Assembly: GCA_022841325.1 (NCBI GenBank) | Contig: JALHRS010000042.1 | Coordinates: 1-48,590 of the forward strand | DNA from: Lysobacterales bacterium | Lineage (GTDB): Bacteria; Pseudomonadota; Gammaproteobacteria; Xanthomonadales; SZUA-5 | Direction: 5' to 3' | Length of the DNA stretch: 48,590 nt | In this document: in pieces, positions 34,482 through 43,017 of the stretch | Layout: each line of letters opens with the position of its first letter | Position numbering within the stretch: position 1 is the stretch's first letter | Translations under genes and position numbers: made by a program | The notes under the pieces: model-generated | What the model was told of the DNA's origin: nothing | Seen by the model: the letters and a program-made list of their open reading frames with translations, nothing else | The model's database searches: none

Positions 34482-35861
34482 TTGGCATCGACTCCGCCGG
34501 TTCAGGACAGTACCCGCGTGCACCTGGGCTTCGCCCGGCTGTCGGCCTATTCGGCGCTGCAGCTGCCGCTGGCCATGGCCGCCTTGCCGGTGGTGCTGAA
34601 CGTTGCCCATTACTACGGCGAAGTGCTGAAGCTGTCGTTGGCACTGATCGGTCCGATCCTGATTGCCTCGCGCATCATCGACGCCATCCAGGATCCGATT
34701 CTGGGCTTCATTTCCGATCGTCTGACCCATCGCAAGAACGGTCGCTTGATGCTGGTGGCGGCGATGCTGCCGCTGATGATCCTGGGCTTTTTCATGCTCT
34801 TCGATCCGCCGGCCATGTTCCATCCGGTCGGCGATGGTGTCAGCCCCAATCCCACGCTGCTCAGCATCTGGCTGTTCGTGTCGCTGTTGCTGGTGCATCT
34901 GGGCTATGCCGGTGTCTCCATCAGCTATCACGCGCTGGGCGCCGAGTTGTCTGATGACTACAACGAGCGCACCCGAGTCACCGTGGGCCGCGAGGTCTTC
35001 GGCCTGACCGGCATGATGCTGGCCGTGGTCCTGCCGACCTTCCTGACGGCGCGCTTTGGCGAGGCTGCCGGCTACCAATGGCTGGGAATCCTGTACCTGC
35101 CGGTAGCGATACTCGCGGCATTGCCGACGCTGCTGTATTCGCCCCCTTCGGTACATGGCCCGGTGGAACGCCCCCCTGGCAGCACCGTCATGGGGATCTT
35201 CTTTGCCCCGCTGAAGAACCCGCTGTATCGACGCCTGCTGGCCGTATTCGTGGTCAATGGCTCGGCGCTGGGCATCGCCGTCAGCGTGATGCTGTTCTAT
35301 GTCGAGCACGTGCTCGGTGGCGGCAAGCTGCAGGCCGGCCTGATCCTGATGGCCTATTTCGTGTCGGGGGCGGCCAGCGTGCCGCTGTGGATGTTCCTGT
35401 CGCGCCGCTTGAGCAAGGCCGCAGCCTGGTTCATCGGCATTGTATTGACCGCCGGCGCCATGACCGCAGCGGCCTTCGTCGGCCACGGCGATATCGGCTG
35501 GTTCATCGCGATCTCTGCGATCACGGGGCTCGGGCTGGGCGCCGATTACGGCTTGCCGCCGGCCATCCTGGCCGATGTCATCAATGCCAAGGAAGGGCGG
35601 GAATCTCGCGGCGCCACCGGCGCCTATTTCGGCTTGTGGGCACTCAGCACCAAGCTGGCCACCGCCATCGGCGCCGCCGCCTCGCTGCCGATCCTTGATT
35701 ATCTGGGATTCAATCCCGGCAACGGCGAATACAATCTGCCCGCCCTGGTGATCGTCTACATCGCCCTGCCGGTGGGCGTGAAACTGATCGCCGCGGCCAT
35801 GCTCTGGTTTGTCCGCATCGAGGCCGAGCGGCCGCAGGTCAGCAAGGTGCTGTGGCGCTGA
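34482..35861 (+). CDS. MFS transporter, GPH (sugar:cation symporter) type
   Basis: About 459 residues with twelve predicted membrane segments. DAIQDPILGFISDRLTHRKN, just after the second helix, is the GPH/MFS_2 signature corresponding to the melibiose-carrier loop (DP-G---DR-----GR). VSISYHALGAELSDDYNERT corresponds to the second conserved loop (P-Y-AL--E-T-D---R). Family members move sugars or sugar acids with Na+ or H+; the substrate is not evident. The start is unsure: TTG 34482 has a weak GAGAA before it, GTG 34518 has AGGA ten bases away, and TTG 34449 is the longest. The gap to purH is 152 bases with no clear terminator. Confidence 0.83.
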   Translation: MASTPPVQDSTRVHLGFARLSAYSALQLPLAMAALPVVLNVAHYYGEVLKLSLALIGPILIASRIIDAIQDPILGFISDRLTHRKNGRLMLVAAMLPLMILGFFMLFDPPAMFHPVGDGVSPNPTLLSIWLFVSLLLVHLGYAGVSISYHALGAELSDDYNERTRVTVGREVFGLTGMMLAVVLPTFLTARFGEAAGYQWLGILYLPVAILAALPTLLYSPPSVHGPVERPPGSTVMGIFFAPLKNPLYRRLLAVFVVNGSALGIAVSVMLFYVEHVLGGGKLQAGLILMAYFVSGAASVPLWMFLSRRLSKAAAWFIGIVLTAGAMTAAAFVGHGDIGWFIAISAITGLGLGADYGLPPAILADVINAKEGRESRGATGAYFGLWALSTKLATAIGAAASLPILDYLGFNPGNGEYNLPALVIVYIALPVGVKLIAAAMLWFVRIEAERPQVSKVLWR

Positions 35862-35915
35862 GCGGGGCACGAAGAACGGGGCACGGGGCACGGGCTTTCA
35901 GAATCACCCCATCAA

Positions 35916-36014
35916 GGCGTCATTGCGAGAAGCGAAGCGACGAAGCAATCCAGTGCTTTGCGGCATACCCCTGGATTGCTTCCCCCGGATCAAGTCCGGG
36001 GTCGCAATGACGCC
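35916..36014. repeat. ~99-bp TIR element (family C)
   Basis: Bounded by GGCGTCATTGCGA and TCGCAATGACGCC (13-bp terminal inverted repeats). Inside are AGCAATCCAG/CTGGATTGCT, which pair, and a CCCCGGATCAAGTCCGGGG hairpin. It lies in the gap between the convergent MFS and redoxin genes. A small CACGGGG run precedes it (35866-35893). Confidence 0.9.
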
Positions 36015-36042
36015 GGTGGTTCATGGACCGTGGGCAGCTTTG

Positions 36043-36121
36043 GTAGCCCGGGTAAGCCGCAGGCGCACCCGGGGCATATTGCCAAGACTCCCGGGTGCGC
36101 CTGCGGCTTACCCGGGGCTAC
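36043..36121. repeat. ~79-bp inverted repeat (family E), possible bidirectional terminator
   Basis: Long arms GTAGCCCGGGTAAGCCGCAG... and ...CTGCGGCTTACCCGGGGCTAC flank ~20 bases. One extra G breaks perfection near the end. It ends eight bases before the redoxin stop codon, between convergent genes, where a shared terminator would be useful. There is no T-run. Confidence 0.8.
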
Positions 36122-36128
36122 GAATGAC

Positions 36129-36722
<594 letters not shown>

Positions 36723-36746
36723 GGAGTCTCTCCTGTAATTAGGGTT

Positions 36747-38846
36747 CTACAGTGGTGCGGCGACCGCATCGAATTCGGCCAGTACCAGCTCCGGGGTGAG
36801 CAACTGTGGCAGCACGCGCGGCGCGCCACCATCAGCCGGGTACAGCACGTACAGCGGTACGCCGGTGCGGCCGTATTGCGCCAGATAGCGCGTGATCGAA
36901 TCGTCGCGACGGGTCCAGTCGCCCTTGAGGTAAGCCATGCCGAGTTCCTGCATGCGCCCGCGCACCGCCTCGGTGGACAGGGCCACGCGTTCATTGGCGA
37001 GGCAGGTGATGCACCAGGCCGCGGTCATGTTGACCAGCACCGGCTTGCCGCTGCCACGCAGTTGCGCCAGCCGGGCTTCGCTCCAGGGCTCGTGCTCGCC
37101 AGCGGTCTGCTGCGCTGGCGCCGGGTCCTGGCTGGCGCCGGCATGCAGCGCGTAGCCCACGGCGAGCAAGGAAAGAACCGCAGCGACAGCACGCAGCGGC
37201 CGCAGCGGTGCCGGCCATCCCAGCAACCACAGAGCGAAGGCCAGAATGACCGCACCGACCGCCAACTGGGCCATCGCCAGCGGCCCCAGCTGTTCGCCGT
37301 AGACCCACAGCAGCCAGACCGCGCTCAGGTACAGGGGGAAAGCCAGAATCTGCTTGAGCCGGTCCATCCACGCGCCGGGTCGCGGCAGACGCTCAGCCAG
37401 ACCCGGGATCAGGCACAACAACAGGAAGGGCAAGGCCAGTCCGAAGCCGAGCATGCCGAAGATCAGCAGCGCCACCGCAGCCGACTGGGTCAGCGCAAAG
37501 CCCATCGCCGCGCCCATGAACGGCGCCGTGCACGGGCTGGCGACCACCGCCGCGAGCACGCCGGTGAAGAAGGCAGCGCGATCGCCCTCGCCTTCGGTCA
37601 GGCTCTGACCCACCCCCATCAGACGCTCGCCGAAGGTGAATACACCGGACAGACTCAGACCCATCGCGAAGAACAGATACACCAGCGCGCCGATCAGCCA
37701 CGGCGACTGCAGCTGGAAGCCCCAGCCCAGCGATTCGCCAGCCGCGCGCAGTGCCAACAATGCTGCCGCCAGCGCCAGAAAGGCGAGCACGCTGCCGGCC
37801 GCATAGAGCAGGCCATGGCGCAGATGGCTGACATCACCGCGCAGCGCCAGCGCCTTCAGCGTCAGCACCGGGAACACGCAGGGCATCAGATTGAGGATGG
37901 CGCCGCCGAGCAGCGCAAACAGCAGCGCGGTGGCGATGGACATGCCCGGCGCCGGGCTGCCGGTGTCTGCAGCCGGGAGCGCGGCGACCCCGGCCGTCGG
38001 CGCCGCCGTCAGATCCAGCACCTGGGCACGCAACTGCCAGGCGCGGCTGTTCGGCGGCTCGCCGCTGACTACCACCAGATCCAGGGTTTCCGGGACATCC
38101 TGCAGATAGTCGCTGCGTGCCGCCGGCCAGTGCAGCACGCCGGCATGCACGGCGCGATCAGCCGGCGTGGCGTTGGACAGCACCTCGACCTCCACCGGAT
38201 ACAGATCCACCGGCGCATCCGCCGGGAAATCCGCCGGAAGCTCGACCTCCACCTGCGCCAGTTCGCCATCGATGCGCACATTGGCGCGCCAATCAGCGGC
38301 CACCGGTATGCGCGCGTCGGCCGCGGCAAAATCGGCCGCCCACTCGGTGTCGGCTGCAGCCTCCGCCGCCACCGGCAGGCTCAGATTGAGTTCGGCCCGG
38401 CCGGGAATGCATTCTTCCTTGCACACCAGCCAGTCGACCGTCACGGTCAGCGGCACTGATGGCGCCGACAGCGCTGCCGACACTTCAAGCGGCACAGGCA
38501 ACAGGATGCGATCGCCATAACCGAAATTGATGATGCCGGCGAGGTCAAAGCGTTGCGGATGCGGCCATTGAATCTGACCCGCGGCAATGCCGTCGGGCAG
38601 ATTCCAGCGCAGCTTGGTCGGAATGCCCGAATCACCGGCGTTCTGCCAATAGGTATGCCAATGCGGCTGGTGTTCGATCAGCAGTCCCAGCCGCTGCGAG
38701 CCACCCGGCACCAGCGCCACCCGCTCGCTGACCAGGGTGATCGCCAGCTCACCGTTGGCAATGCGCGAGCCCCCGGCCGCCAGGGCCTGCGCAGCGAAAA
38801 TCAGCAAGACGCCGGCCCACCAGCATTTCTGCCTTCTCATCAACAT
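36747..38846 (-). CDS. DsbD/ScsB-family membrane thiol-disulfide reductase
   Basis: 699 residues. A signal peptide leads into a periplasmic N-domain of ScsB type with DWLVCKEECIPGRA (Cys142, Cys146) and HWHTYWQNAGDSGIP. The central membrane domain has eight helices with the redox pair Cys323 (LMPCVFPVL) and Cys439 (ASPCTAPFMG). The C-terminal thioredoxin domain has AAWCITCLANE (Cys612-Cys615) and GVPLYVLY. Electrons from cytoplasmic thioredoxin would pass through these three pairs to periplasmic clients, here most simply the redoxin encoded next. The N-domain is longer than in E. coli DsbD and closer to ScsB or DipZ-like proteins, so I give no gene symbol. The divergent upstream side is a repeat field. 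Confidence 0.93.
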   Translation of the reverse strand: MLMRRQKCWWAGVLLIFAAQALAAGGSRIANGELAITLVSERVALVPGGSQRLGLLIEHQPHWHTYWQNAGDSGIPTKLRWNLPDGIAAGQIQWPHPQRFDLAGIINFGYGDRILLPVPLEVSAALSAPSVPLTVTVDWLVCKEECIPGRAELNLSLPVAAEAAADTEWAADFAAADARIPVAADWRANVRIDGELAQVEVELPADFPADAPVDLYPVEVEVLSNATPADRAVHAGVLHWPAARSDYLQDVPETLDLVVVSGEPPNSRAWQLRAQVLDLTAAPTAGVAALPAADTGSPAPGMSIATALLFALLGGAILNLMPCVFPVLTLKALALRGDVSHLRHGLLYAAGSVLAFLALAAALLALRAAGESLGWGFQLQSPWLIGALVYLFFAMGLSLSGVFTFGERLMGVGQSLTEGEGDRAAFFTGVLAAVVASPCTAPFMGAAMGFALTQSAAVALLIFGMLGFGLALPFLLLCLIPGLAERLPRPGAWMDRLKQILAFPLYLSAVWLLWVYGEQLGPLAMAQLAVGAVILAFALWLLGWPAPLRPLRAVAAVLSLLAVGYALHAGASQDPAPAQQTAGEHEPWSEARLAQLRGSGKPVLVNMTAAWCITCLANERVALSTEAVRGRMQELGMAYLKGDWTRRDDSITRYLAQYGRTGVPLYVLYPADGGAPRVLPQLLTPELVLAEFDAVAAPL

Positions 38847-38984
38847 CGATAGTCATTCCTGAGGTGTTGCAGCTACAGACCCGATCCAGCCCGCAATTCT
38901 TGCGGATGCAACGTCGACTGCGCGTGTCGCTGGATGCGATGCACGGGAAGGCCATCATCGGCGCGGACGCTACCGCTCCTGTGG

Positions 38985-39495
38985 GTCCGGACTCGTCCGG
39001 ACGCTTGTGCTCCCTGGTGTCCATCTCGACGCATTTTTTGAAACGGTATCGAAAGTTGTGGATGCGTCATTGCGAGGAGCGCAGCGACAAAGCAATCCAG
39101 CGCTCGTGTGGATATGCGTCTGGATTGCTTCGCTACGCCCTCCATGAACCCATACCGTAAGTTATTGATTCGTCATTGCGAGGAGCGCAGCGACGAAGCA
39201 ATCCAGTGCTTCTGAAGCTGTGGCTCTGGATTGCTTCGCTACGCCCTCCATGAACCCATACCGTAAGTTATTGATTCGTCATTGCGAGGAGCGTAGCGAC
39301 GAAGCAATCCAGTGCTTCTGAAGCTGTGGCTCTGGATTGCTTCCCCCGGATCAAGTCCGGGGTCGCAATGACGCCGGGGGGGTTCATGGCCCGTGGGCAG
39401 TGTCGGGACGGGACAGGCGTCCCTCCTCAAGGCCGCACGCTCCATTCGGTCGGGTGCCGATGGCATTGCCGAACAGCGTCCGGACAAGTCCGGAC
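38985..39495. repeat. Repeat field: family A variants flanking three tandem family C copies
   Basis: The 788-bp gap 38847-39634 has no supportable gene. GTCCGGAC-TC-GTCCGGAC (38985-39002) and GTCCGGAC-AA-GTCCGGAC (39478-39495) are G/C-substituted family A palindromes. Between them, family C copies begin at 39065, 39171 and 39277 with an exact 106-bp period. The first two are joined by a linker (CTACGCCCTCCATGAACCCA...) in place of the right terminal half. Only the third (39277-39375) keeps the CCCCGGATCAAGTCCGGGG hairpin and right terminus. Confidence 0.9.
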
Positions 39496-39634
39496 CCACC
39501 AAAGCAAAGCTACGCACCCCGCACCTCGTACCTCGCGCCCGTGCCCCGTGCCCCCGAAGATATTTCCCACCACCAGCCCTCGCCACGCCTGCCGCAAATG
39601 CAGTCTGGGTTAGACTTGGGTCAGGAATCGCAGG

Positions 39635-39874
39635 ATGAGCCGGGCAATCATGGCTGAACGCTTAGCGGTGGAAGGCGAACTCAGGTCTCTGGCCGAAAAG
39701 CTGGAGCGTCTGCTCAATACCAATGCGCGATTGTTCGAGGAGAATCGCAGCCTCAAGGCGGCGCAGGAACAGCTGGCGCTGGAGCGCGCCACCCTGCTGG
39801 CCAAGAACGAACAAGCGCGTTCGCGGGTGGAAGCGATGATCACTCGGTTGAAGGCGATGGAGCAGAACGGATGA
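39635..39874 (+). CDS. Small coiled-coil protein (TIGR02449/ZapB-like)
   Basis: 79 residues, nearly all heptad coiled coil: EGELRSLAEKLERLLNTNAR, then LFEENRSLKAAQEQLALERA and TLLAKNEQARSRVEAM. The size, sequence style and position overlapping zapA match the TIGR02449 family of Xanthomonadales and pseudomonads, thought to be a ZapB-like division partner. ATG 39635 has GGAATCG before it; ATG 39650 is also possible. Its stop overlaps the zapA start in ATGA, indicating coupled translation. Confidence 0.85.
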   Translation: MSRAIMAERLAVEGELRSLAEKLERLLNTNARLFEENRSLKAAQEQLALERATLLAKNEQARSRVEAMITRLKAMEQNG

Positions 39875-40164
39875 GTCAGCAGGCGGTCAAGGTCCACATT
39901 CTGGATCGGGAATATGCAGTGGCCTGTTCAGAGGAAGACCGGCCGGGGCTGATCGAAGCTGCGCTCTATCTCGACGGCAAGATGCGCGAAATCCGTGCCG
40001 GCGCCAAGCTGGTCGGGCTGGAACGCATCGCTGTCATGGCGGCGCTCAACATCGCCCACGAATCGCTGCAGGCACGCACCGAACTCAAGAAGGTGGGCGT
40101 GGATGTGGGCGAAGAATTGCGACAGCTCAACGCCAAGCTTGAGGCAGCGCTGGCGCGCAGCTAA
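39871..40164 (+). CDS. zapA: Cell division protein ZapA
   Basis: 97 residues. VKVHILDREYAVACSEEDRP, then LDGKMREIRAG, GLERIAVMAALNIAHESL and a C-terminal coiled coil match ZapA, the FtsZ-ring bundling protein. It overlaps the upstream coiled-coil gene by four bases. Its last codons hold the -35 and -10 boxes of the 6S RNA promoter, and its TAA stop is the first three bases of that -10 box. Confidence 0.95.
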   Translation: MSQQAVKVHILDREYAVACSEEDRPGLIEAALYLDGKMREIRAGAKLVGLERIAVMAALNIAHESLQARTELKKVGVDVGEELRQLNAKLEAALARS

Positions 40165-40167
40165 GAT
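40139..40167 (+). promoter_or_regulatory. Promoter of 6S RNA
   Basis: TTGAGG (40139-40144), a 17-base spacer and TAAGAT (40162-40167), each four of six to the sigma-70 consensus. Transcription would start about 40175-40177, exactly where the 6S closing stem begins. The promoter lies almost wholly inside zapA. Confidence 0.6.
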
Positions 40168-40176
40168 AGCCATGCG

Positions 40177-40359
40177 TCCTCTGCGTTGTTCGACAGCGCG
40201 TCCGCAAAATACCTTGACCCTGTTGTTCGACCTTGGGAAGAGCTTTCCACCGCGCATGAGCTTGTCCGCCTCGCAGCGGACCGCCTTTAGCGGTGCTCTT
40301 CTTCCCACCTGATCCTACGGATCAAGGTCGTGAGACCCGCAACGGCATCGGCGGAGGAC
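40177..40359 (+). ncRNA. ssrS: 6S RNA
   Basis: Placed between zapA and the 5-FCL gene, the conserved gammaproteobacterial locus of ssrS. Predicted length is ~183 nt, as for the family. Closing stem TCCTCTGC (40177) pairs with GCGGAGGA (40351) with one G-U. Internal stems ACCTTGA (40211-40217)/TCAAGGT (40322-40328) and GAAGAGC (40237-40243)/GCTCTTC (40295-40301) flank the less-paired centre that mimics an open promoter. Apical hairpins GTCCGC-CTCGCA-GCGGAC and CCGC-CTTTAG-CGG follow. 6S binds sigma-70 RNA polymerase and down-tunes transcription in stationary phase. Ends are approximate. Confidence 0.88.
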
Positions 40360-40365
40360 CCCTCA

Positions 40366-40983
40366 TTGGATGACAGCGCTGACCTCGTGCGCCACGAACT
40401 GCGGCGCCGCACCCGCGCCGCCCGGCGCGCACTTACTGACGAACAGCGCAACGACGCCGCCCGCGCCGTGCGCGATCGGTTGCACGACTTCACCGTGTAC
40501 ATGGCGGCGCAGCGCATCGGCGCCTATGCAGCGGTCGCTTCCGAGCTGTCGCTGGGCGACACCATGGACGCAGCGCTCAAGCGCGGTCGTGCCGTCTATC
40601 TGCCGCACGTCGAACACACAGCGCCACAGATGCGTTTTGCCCACTGGAACGGCCAGCAGAAACGGCTGATGGCCAACCGCTTCGGCATACCCGAACCGCT
40701 GGTCGAAGTCGCCGAACTGATCGATCCGGCGCAGATGGATGTGGTGCTGATCCCGCTGCTGGCCTTCGACCGCGTCGGCGGTCGCCTCGGATCAGGCGCC
40801 GGCTACTACGACCGGGCGCTGGCGTTCCGGCGCGCAGAGCGCAAGCCGCCGTGGCTGATCGGCATCGGCTACGCCTGCCAGGAAGTCGAAGCCATCCCGA
40901 TGGCGGATTGGGACGTGCCGCTGGATTTTGTCGTGACCGAACGCGAGTTGATGACGACCGGGGCAGCAGCGCAGTCAGAATGA
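40366..40983 (+). CDS. 5-formyltetrahydrofolate cyclo-ligase
   Basis: 205 residues; converts 5-formyl-THF to 5,10-methenyl-THF using ATP. The family motif GGRLGSGAGYYDRAL is intact, preceded by VVLIPLLAFD; RIGAYAAVASELSLGDTMD and FGIPEP also fit. I choose TTG 40366 because GGAGGA (40353-40358) sits seven bases upstream. The open frame begins earlier at GTG 40330, but that would place coding sequence inside 6S RNA. The chosen ribosome-binding site lies in the 3' strand of the 6S closing stem. The gene corresponds to E. coli ygfA/fau. Confidence 0.92.
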   Translation: MDDSADLVRHELRRRTRAARRALTDEQRNDAARAVRDRLHDFTVYMAAQRIGAYAAVASELSLGDTMDAALKRGRAVYLPHVEHTAPQMRFAHWNGQQKRLMANRFGIPEPLVEVAELIDPAQMDVVLIPLLAFDRVGGRLGSGAGYYDRALAFRRAERKPPWLIGIGYACQEVEAIPMADWDVPLDFVVTERELMTTGAAAQSE

Positions 40984-41173
40984 GCCATGGACCGAGGGCG
41001 CTGCGCCGCGGCGCCACTTTGGGCTACTCGCGAGTCAGGAGCGGCCGCGCAGGCGCGCGTCCCTCCACACGGCCGCTCGGACTTGGCGATAGGGTCCGTG
41101 GCTACGCGCAGCACCGATCTGAAGCAACTGGGCGCCCAACGACGCCGCGAATCTACTCAATCAGGAGCCCTGA

Positions 41174-41626
41174 ATGTCGTATTGGCTGATGAAGAGCGAA
41201 CCCGATGTGTTTTCCATCGACGATCTCAAACGCAAGAAACGCGAGGCCTGGGACGGCGTGCGCAACTACCAGGCCCGCAACTACCTGCGCAGCATGGCGG
41301 TGGGTGACGAAGTGCTGTTCTATCACTCCAGCTGCGCCGTGCCGGCCGCCGTCGGCATTGCCCGCGTCCGCAAGGCGGCCTTTCCCGATCCCACCCAGTT
41401 CGATCCGGGCAGCGACTACTTCGATGCCGGCAGCAAGCCAGAAGATCCGCGCTGGTCGGCAGTGGAAGTGGAGTTCCAGCGCAAGTTCAAGAAGCCGCTG
41501 CCGCTGGAGCTGCTGAAGACCCTGCCCGAACTGGCCGAGCTGGCCCTGGTCAAACGCGGCAACCGGCTATCGGTCATGCCGGTGGGCGAGACCGAGTGGC
41601 AGGCGATTACGGCGCTGGCGACCTAA
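41174..41626 (+). CDS. EVE domain protein
   Basis: 150 residues with CAGGAG before the ATG. MSYWLMKSEPDVFSIDDLKR, AWDGVRNYQARNYLRSM, VGDEVLFYHSS, VGIARV and the DPRWSAVEVEF segment are the conserved core of the EVE (PUA-like) family. EVE proteins bind modified bases such as 5-methylcytosine derivatives in DNA or RNA; the physiological role in bacteria is largely open. Here it stands alone between 5-FCL and rpiA, as in related genomes, and not inside a defence locus. The 190 bases upstream hold nothing I recognise. Confidence 0.92.
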   Translation: MSYWLMKSEPDVFSIDDLKRKKREAWDGVRNYQARNYLRSMAVGDEVLFYHSSCAVPAAVGIARVRKAAFPDPTQFDPGSDYFDAGSKPEDPRWSAVEVEFQRKFKKPLPLELLKTLPELAELALVKRGNRLSVMPVGETEWQAITALAT

Positions 41627-41631
41627 GCACA

Positions 41632-41925
41632 TCCTGCCGAGCAAGCTCGGCACTACAAAGGCCTCGTACACCGACGCTCTCGTAGAGCGGAGCTTGCTCG
41701 AGCTTGCTCCGCTGCCCAGGCTGTTGTGGGTTCGGACTTGTCCGAACGCTCTTGGCCGGCGCAGGGCAGAAGCGTCCAGACAAGTCTGGACCTACAGAAG
41801 CTCGAAGAGCCGCACATCCTGCCGAGCAAGCTCGGCACTACCAAGGCCTCGTACACCGACGCTCCCGTAGAGCGGAGCTTGCTCCGCTGCTTTGGCTGGG
41901 CTTTGGCTGGGCTTTGGCTGTCTCT
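41632..41925. repeat. Array B2: two family B units with two family A palindromes between
   Basis: The 375-bp gap between the EVE gene and rpiA. Family B units start at CACATCCTGCCGAGCAAGCT (41630 and 41814). The second palindrome of unit 1 is disrupted by an internal duplication (GCTTGCTCGAGCTTGCTC). Between them lie GTTCGGAC-TT-GTCCGAAC (41730-41747) and GTCCAGAC-AA-GTCTGGAC (41774-41791). A GGGCTTTGGCT trinity follows at 41897-41929. No gene is seen. Confidence 0.88.
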
Positions 41926-42001
41926 CGCGCCGGTCCGCCGCAGGTGCCCGGCACCAAGCAACTCGCTAGACTGCCTCGAATCAACTCTTGTGAGCGATGC
42001 C

Positions 42002-42643
42002 ATGTCCCAGGACGAACAGAAACGCCGCTCGGCGCAGGCGGCCATGCGCTATGTCGAGGACGGCGCGGTGATCGGTGTCGGCACCGGTTCCACGGTGAAC
42101 CGGTTCATTCCGCTACTGGCCGAGCGCAAGCACGATATCGAGGGCGCGGTGTCCAGTTCCGAAGCCAGCACCGCGCTGCTCAAGCAGTACGGCATCCGCG
42201 TGCTCGAACTGAACAGCACCGGTGATCTACCGGTGTACATCGACGGCGCCGACGAATGCGATCCCCACTTCCGCCTCATCAAGGGCGGCGGCGCGGCGCT
42301 GACCCGCGAGAAGATCGTCGCTGGCGCCAGCCGCAAATTCGTCTGCCTGATCGATGACAGCAAGCGCGTGGACCTGCTCGGCGCCTTTCCGCTGCCGATC
42401 GAAGTGATTCCGATGGCGCGCAGCTTCGTGGCCCGCCAGATCGTCAAGCTCGGCGGCCAGCCGGTGCTGCGCGAGGGCGTGCTGACCGACAACGGTTGCC
42501 AGATCCTGGATGTGCACGGCATGCGCATCACCCACCCGGAACAGCTGGAGCGCGATCTCAATCAGGTGCCCGGCGTAGTCACCGTGGGCCTGTTCGCGCT
42601 GCGCAAGGCCGATGTGGTGATCTGCAACGGCACCGAGCTGTAG
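42002..42643 (+). CDS. rpiA: Ribose-5-phosphate isomerase A
   Basis: 213 residues from ATG 42002; GTG 41990 is an in-frame alternative. [15 protein letters not shown], the active-site [20 protein letters not shown] with its catalytic acids, [20 protein letters not shown], and DNGCQILDV are all family hallmarks. It interconverts ribose 5-phosphate and ribulose 5-phosphate in the pentose phosphate pathway. It is preceded by array B2 and followed by a gap with a family C element. Confidence 0.97.
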   Translation: MSQDEQKRRSAQAAMRYVEDGAVIGVGTGSTVNRFIPLLAERKHDIEGAVSSSEASTALLKQYGIRVLELNSTGDLPVYIDGADECDPHFRLIKGGGAALTREKIVAGASRKFVCLIDDSKRVDLLGAFPLPIEVIPMARSFVARQIVKLGGQPVLREGVLTDNGCQILDVHGMRITHPEQLERDLNQVPGVVTVGLFALRKADVVICNGTEL

Positions 42644-42776
42644 GCTCGCCGGGCCGGAGCGGCTTCGAGGAGGGACGCGCGCCTGCGTGGCCGCTCTTGA
42701 TCTCCTGGCCAAACGGCGCCACCCCGGGGCCCCTCGGCCTTCTACGCCAAACCCGGGCTGACGGCCCCTGGTTGAT

Positions 42777-42874
42777 GCGTCATTGCGAGGAGCGCAGCGA
42801 CGATGCAATCCAGTGCTTTTCGGCACGCCTCTGGATTGCTTCCCCCGGATCAATTCCGGGGTCGCAATGACGCC
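42777..42874. repeat. ~98-bp TIR element (family C)
   Basis: GCGTCATTGCGA to TCGCAATGACGC, with paired GCAATCCAG/CTGGATTGC and a CCCCGGATCAATTCCGGGG hairpin. Compared with the 35916 copy, the loop carries AATT for AAGT, a change on one side only. It lies in the 368-bp gap between rpiA and cysD; the rest of the gap is GC-rich with no gene. Confidence 0.9.
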
Positions 42875-42948
42875 GCGGCGCTGCGGCGCGGCGCCCTGCC
42901 ATCGACACCCGCGACCTCGGGCACGCACGGCTTTTACTCATGCCCAAT

Positions 42949-43017
42949 GGTCATATCGGGCCCGTGACTGGCTGATATCGTGGCCGTCTGAACGTCCAGA
43001 CGTCCGATCATATGACC
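42949..43017. promoter_or_regulatory. Imperfect inverted repeat flanking the cysD promoter region
   Basis: GGTCATATCGG (42949-42959) and CCGATCATATGACC (43004-43017) are inverted copies apart from a three-base CAT insertion. GGCTGATATCG lies between them, giving a third related half-site. The right arm overlaps the ATG at 43012. It may be an operator for a sulfur-responsive regulator, but the pattern is weak and CysB sites are poorly defined. Confidence 0.25.

Noticed and set aside
32764..34644. A 626-codon open frame opposite purH
   Set aside because: purH is certain on the other strand, and the antisense product shows no motifs.
34401..35891. A 496-codon open frame opposite the GPH transporter
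   Set aside because: It is a shadow of the membrane-protein gene: long open antisense frames are expected at this GC content.
40330..40365. GTG 40330 as the start of 5-FCL
   Set aside because: It lies inside the predicted 6S RNA, and a strong GGAGGA at seven bases favours TTG 40366.
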